Positions 33,312 to 33,900 of a DNA stretch of 33,900 nucleotides are shown here, in pieces. The notes under the pieces are model-generated. The model had not been told where the DNA came from, searched no databases, and saw only the letters and a list, made by a program, of their open reading frames with translations. A program made the position numbers and the translations under genes. The stretch is from an uncultured Desulfovibrio sp. (GTDB lineage: Bacteria > Desulfobacterota > Desulfovibrionia > Desulfovibrionales > Desulfovibrionaceae): assembly GCA_913060505.1 (NCBI GenBank), contig CAJXRQ010000030.1, forward strand, positions 1-33,900, in the 5' to 3' direction. How positions within the stretch are numbered: the first letter of the stretch is position 1; each line of letters starts with the position of its first letter.

Positions 33312-33322
33312 GAGAAAACGCA

Positions 33323-33900
33323 ATGAACAAGATATTCAAGGAATTCATCAAGGGCCTTTGGGAAGAGCTGCCGCCGTTCCGCGTTCTGCTCGGCCTGTGC
33401 CCGACACTTGCGGTTACCTCCTCGGCCGAAAACGGTCTTGGCATGGGCGCGGCTGTCCTTTTCGTGCTGACCATGTCCAACATGATCATTTCGGCTTTGC
33501 GCAAAATCATTCCTGCCAAAGTGCGCATCGCCTGTTTTATCGTTATCGCGGCTTCGCTCGTGGTCACGGTCGAATTGCTGATGCAGGCCTATGTGTATCC
33601 GCTGTACCAGAAGCTGGGCATTTTCGTGCCGCTCATCGTGGTCAACTGCATTATCCTTGGCCGGGCAGAAGCGTTCGCCTCCAAAAACGGAATCCTGCCG
33701 TCCATCGCGGATGCTCTGGGTATGGGACTCGGCTTCACGCTGTCCCTGACCTTCCTTGGCGCCATTCGTGAAGCCCTGGGTAGCGGAACCGTCTTCGGTG
33801 TTCCCATCATGTGGGAATCCTTCAAGCCCGCGTCCATTATGGTCATGGCTCCCGGTGCATTCGTCGCCCTCGGATTCATTCTGGCAGGGATGAACGCGTT
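33323..33900 (+). CDS. rnfE: Rnf complex subunit RnfE, partial at right edge
   Basis: Translated by hand from ATG 33323 (GGAG eight bases upstream); 192 codons are present and the frame is open at the window end. Begins MNKIFKEFIKGLWEELPPF and continues with CPTLAVTSSAENGLGMG, an NqrD/RnfE hallmark, and GRAEAFASKNG. Several membrane helices. RnfE and RnfA form the central membrane pair of the sodium- or proton-pumping complex; rnfA and rnfB are expected just beyond the edge. Confidence 0.93.
   Translation, partial: MNKIFKEFIKGLWEELPPFRVLLGLCPTLAVTSSAENGLGMGAAVLFVLTMSNMIISALRKIIPAKVRIACFIVIAASLVVTVELLMQAYVYPLYQKLGIFVPLIVVNCIILGRAEAFASKNGILPSIADALGMGLGFTLSLTFLGAIREALGSGTVFGVPIMWESFKPASIMVMAPGAFVALGFILAGMNA

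Noticed and set aside
1..33900. tRNA, rRNA, CRISPR arrays, insertion sequences and phage genes
   Set aside because: No cloverleaf, regularly spaced repeats, transposase or integrase signatures were seen in reading either strand; a tRNA or CRISPR scan was not possible.

Overview
The window looks like a chromosomal segment of a sulfate-reducing desulfobacterium of the Desulfovibrio/Pseudodesulfovibrio type. The reasons are an Rnf operon that begins with a multihaem cytochrome c, a three-ATPase iron-organelle (ferrosome-type) locus like the one known from Desulfovibrio magneticus, and moderate GC content with SiaA/B/C signalling genes. This assignment is inference from gene content; no rRNA or marker gene is present.

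Region 1 (about 1-10400, minus strand) is a RiPP operon of the thiazole/oxazole-modified microcin (TOMM) type. In transcription order it encodes a SAM methyltransferase, a 33-residue precursor peptide absent from long-ORF views, a second methyltransferase, a SagB-type flavin dehydrogenase, a stand-alone leader-binding/E1-like protein, two tandem stand-alone YcaO proteins, a 773-residue E1-like/YcaO fusion, and a second fusion that runs off the left edge. Four YcaO domains for one small precursor with a single cysteine is unusual. A 16-bp perfect inverted repeat flanks the precursor gene.

Region 2 (about 10400-10990) is mostly non-coding, with one doubtful small ORF and a plausible promoter. 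Region 3 (10994-17098, plus strand) is a tightly coupled operon: PAS-GGDEF diguanylate cyclase, SiaA-like PP2C phosphatase, SiaB-like kinase, SiaC-like phosphoprotein (a partner-switching module controlling c-di-GMP), then a MoxR-type AAA ATPase, a DUF2201-type metallopeptidase-like/vWA protein and a small unknown protein.

Region 4 (17187-28503) is a two-armed, convergent iron-compartment locus. The plus arm has a Fur-family regulator, two HMA-like small proteins, a MamC-like membrane protein and a one-TM protein. The minus arm has a CPC-type P1B ATPase with an altered actuator motif, an HMA-like protein, four small membrane or low-complexity proteins (one a second MamC-like protein with a histone-like Lys/Ala tail), two FezB-like (P1B-6-like) ATPases and a tandem-FeoA protein. 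The arms share paralogues and end tail-to-tail at a terminator near 19160. The simplest reading is a ferrosome gene cluster, Fur-controlled and enlarged relative to the minimal fez set.

Region 5 (28504-33900) has a regulatory gap, an Isf-type iron-sulfur flavoprotein, a 570-bp gap with a sigma-54-like promoter and a structured leader, and the start of a cytochrome-linked rnf operon (cytochrome c, rnfC, rnfD, rnfG, rnfE cut by the right edge). RnfC lacks the usual NADH/FMN glycine-rich motif, which fits electron exchange with the cytochrome rather than NAD.
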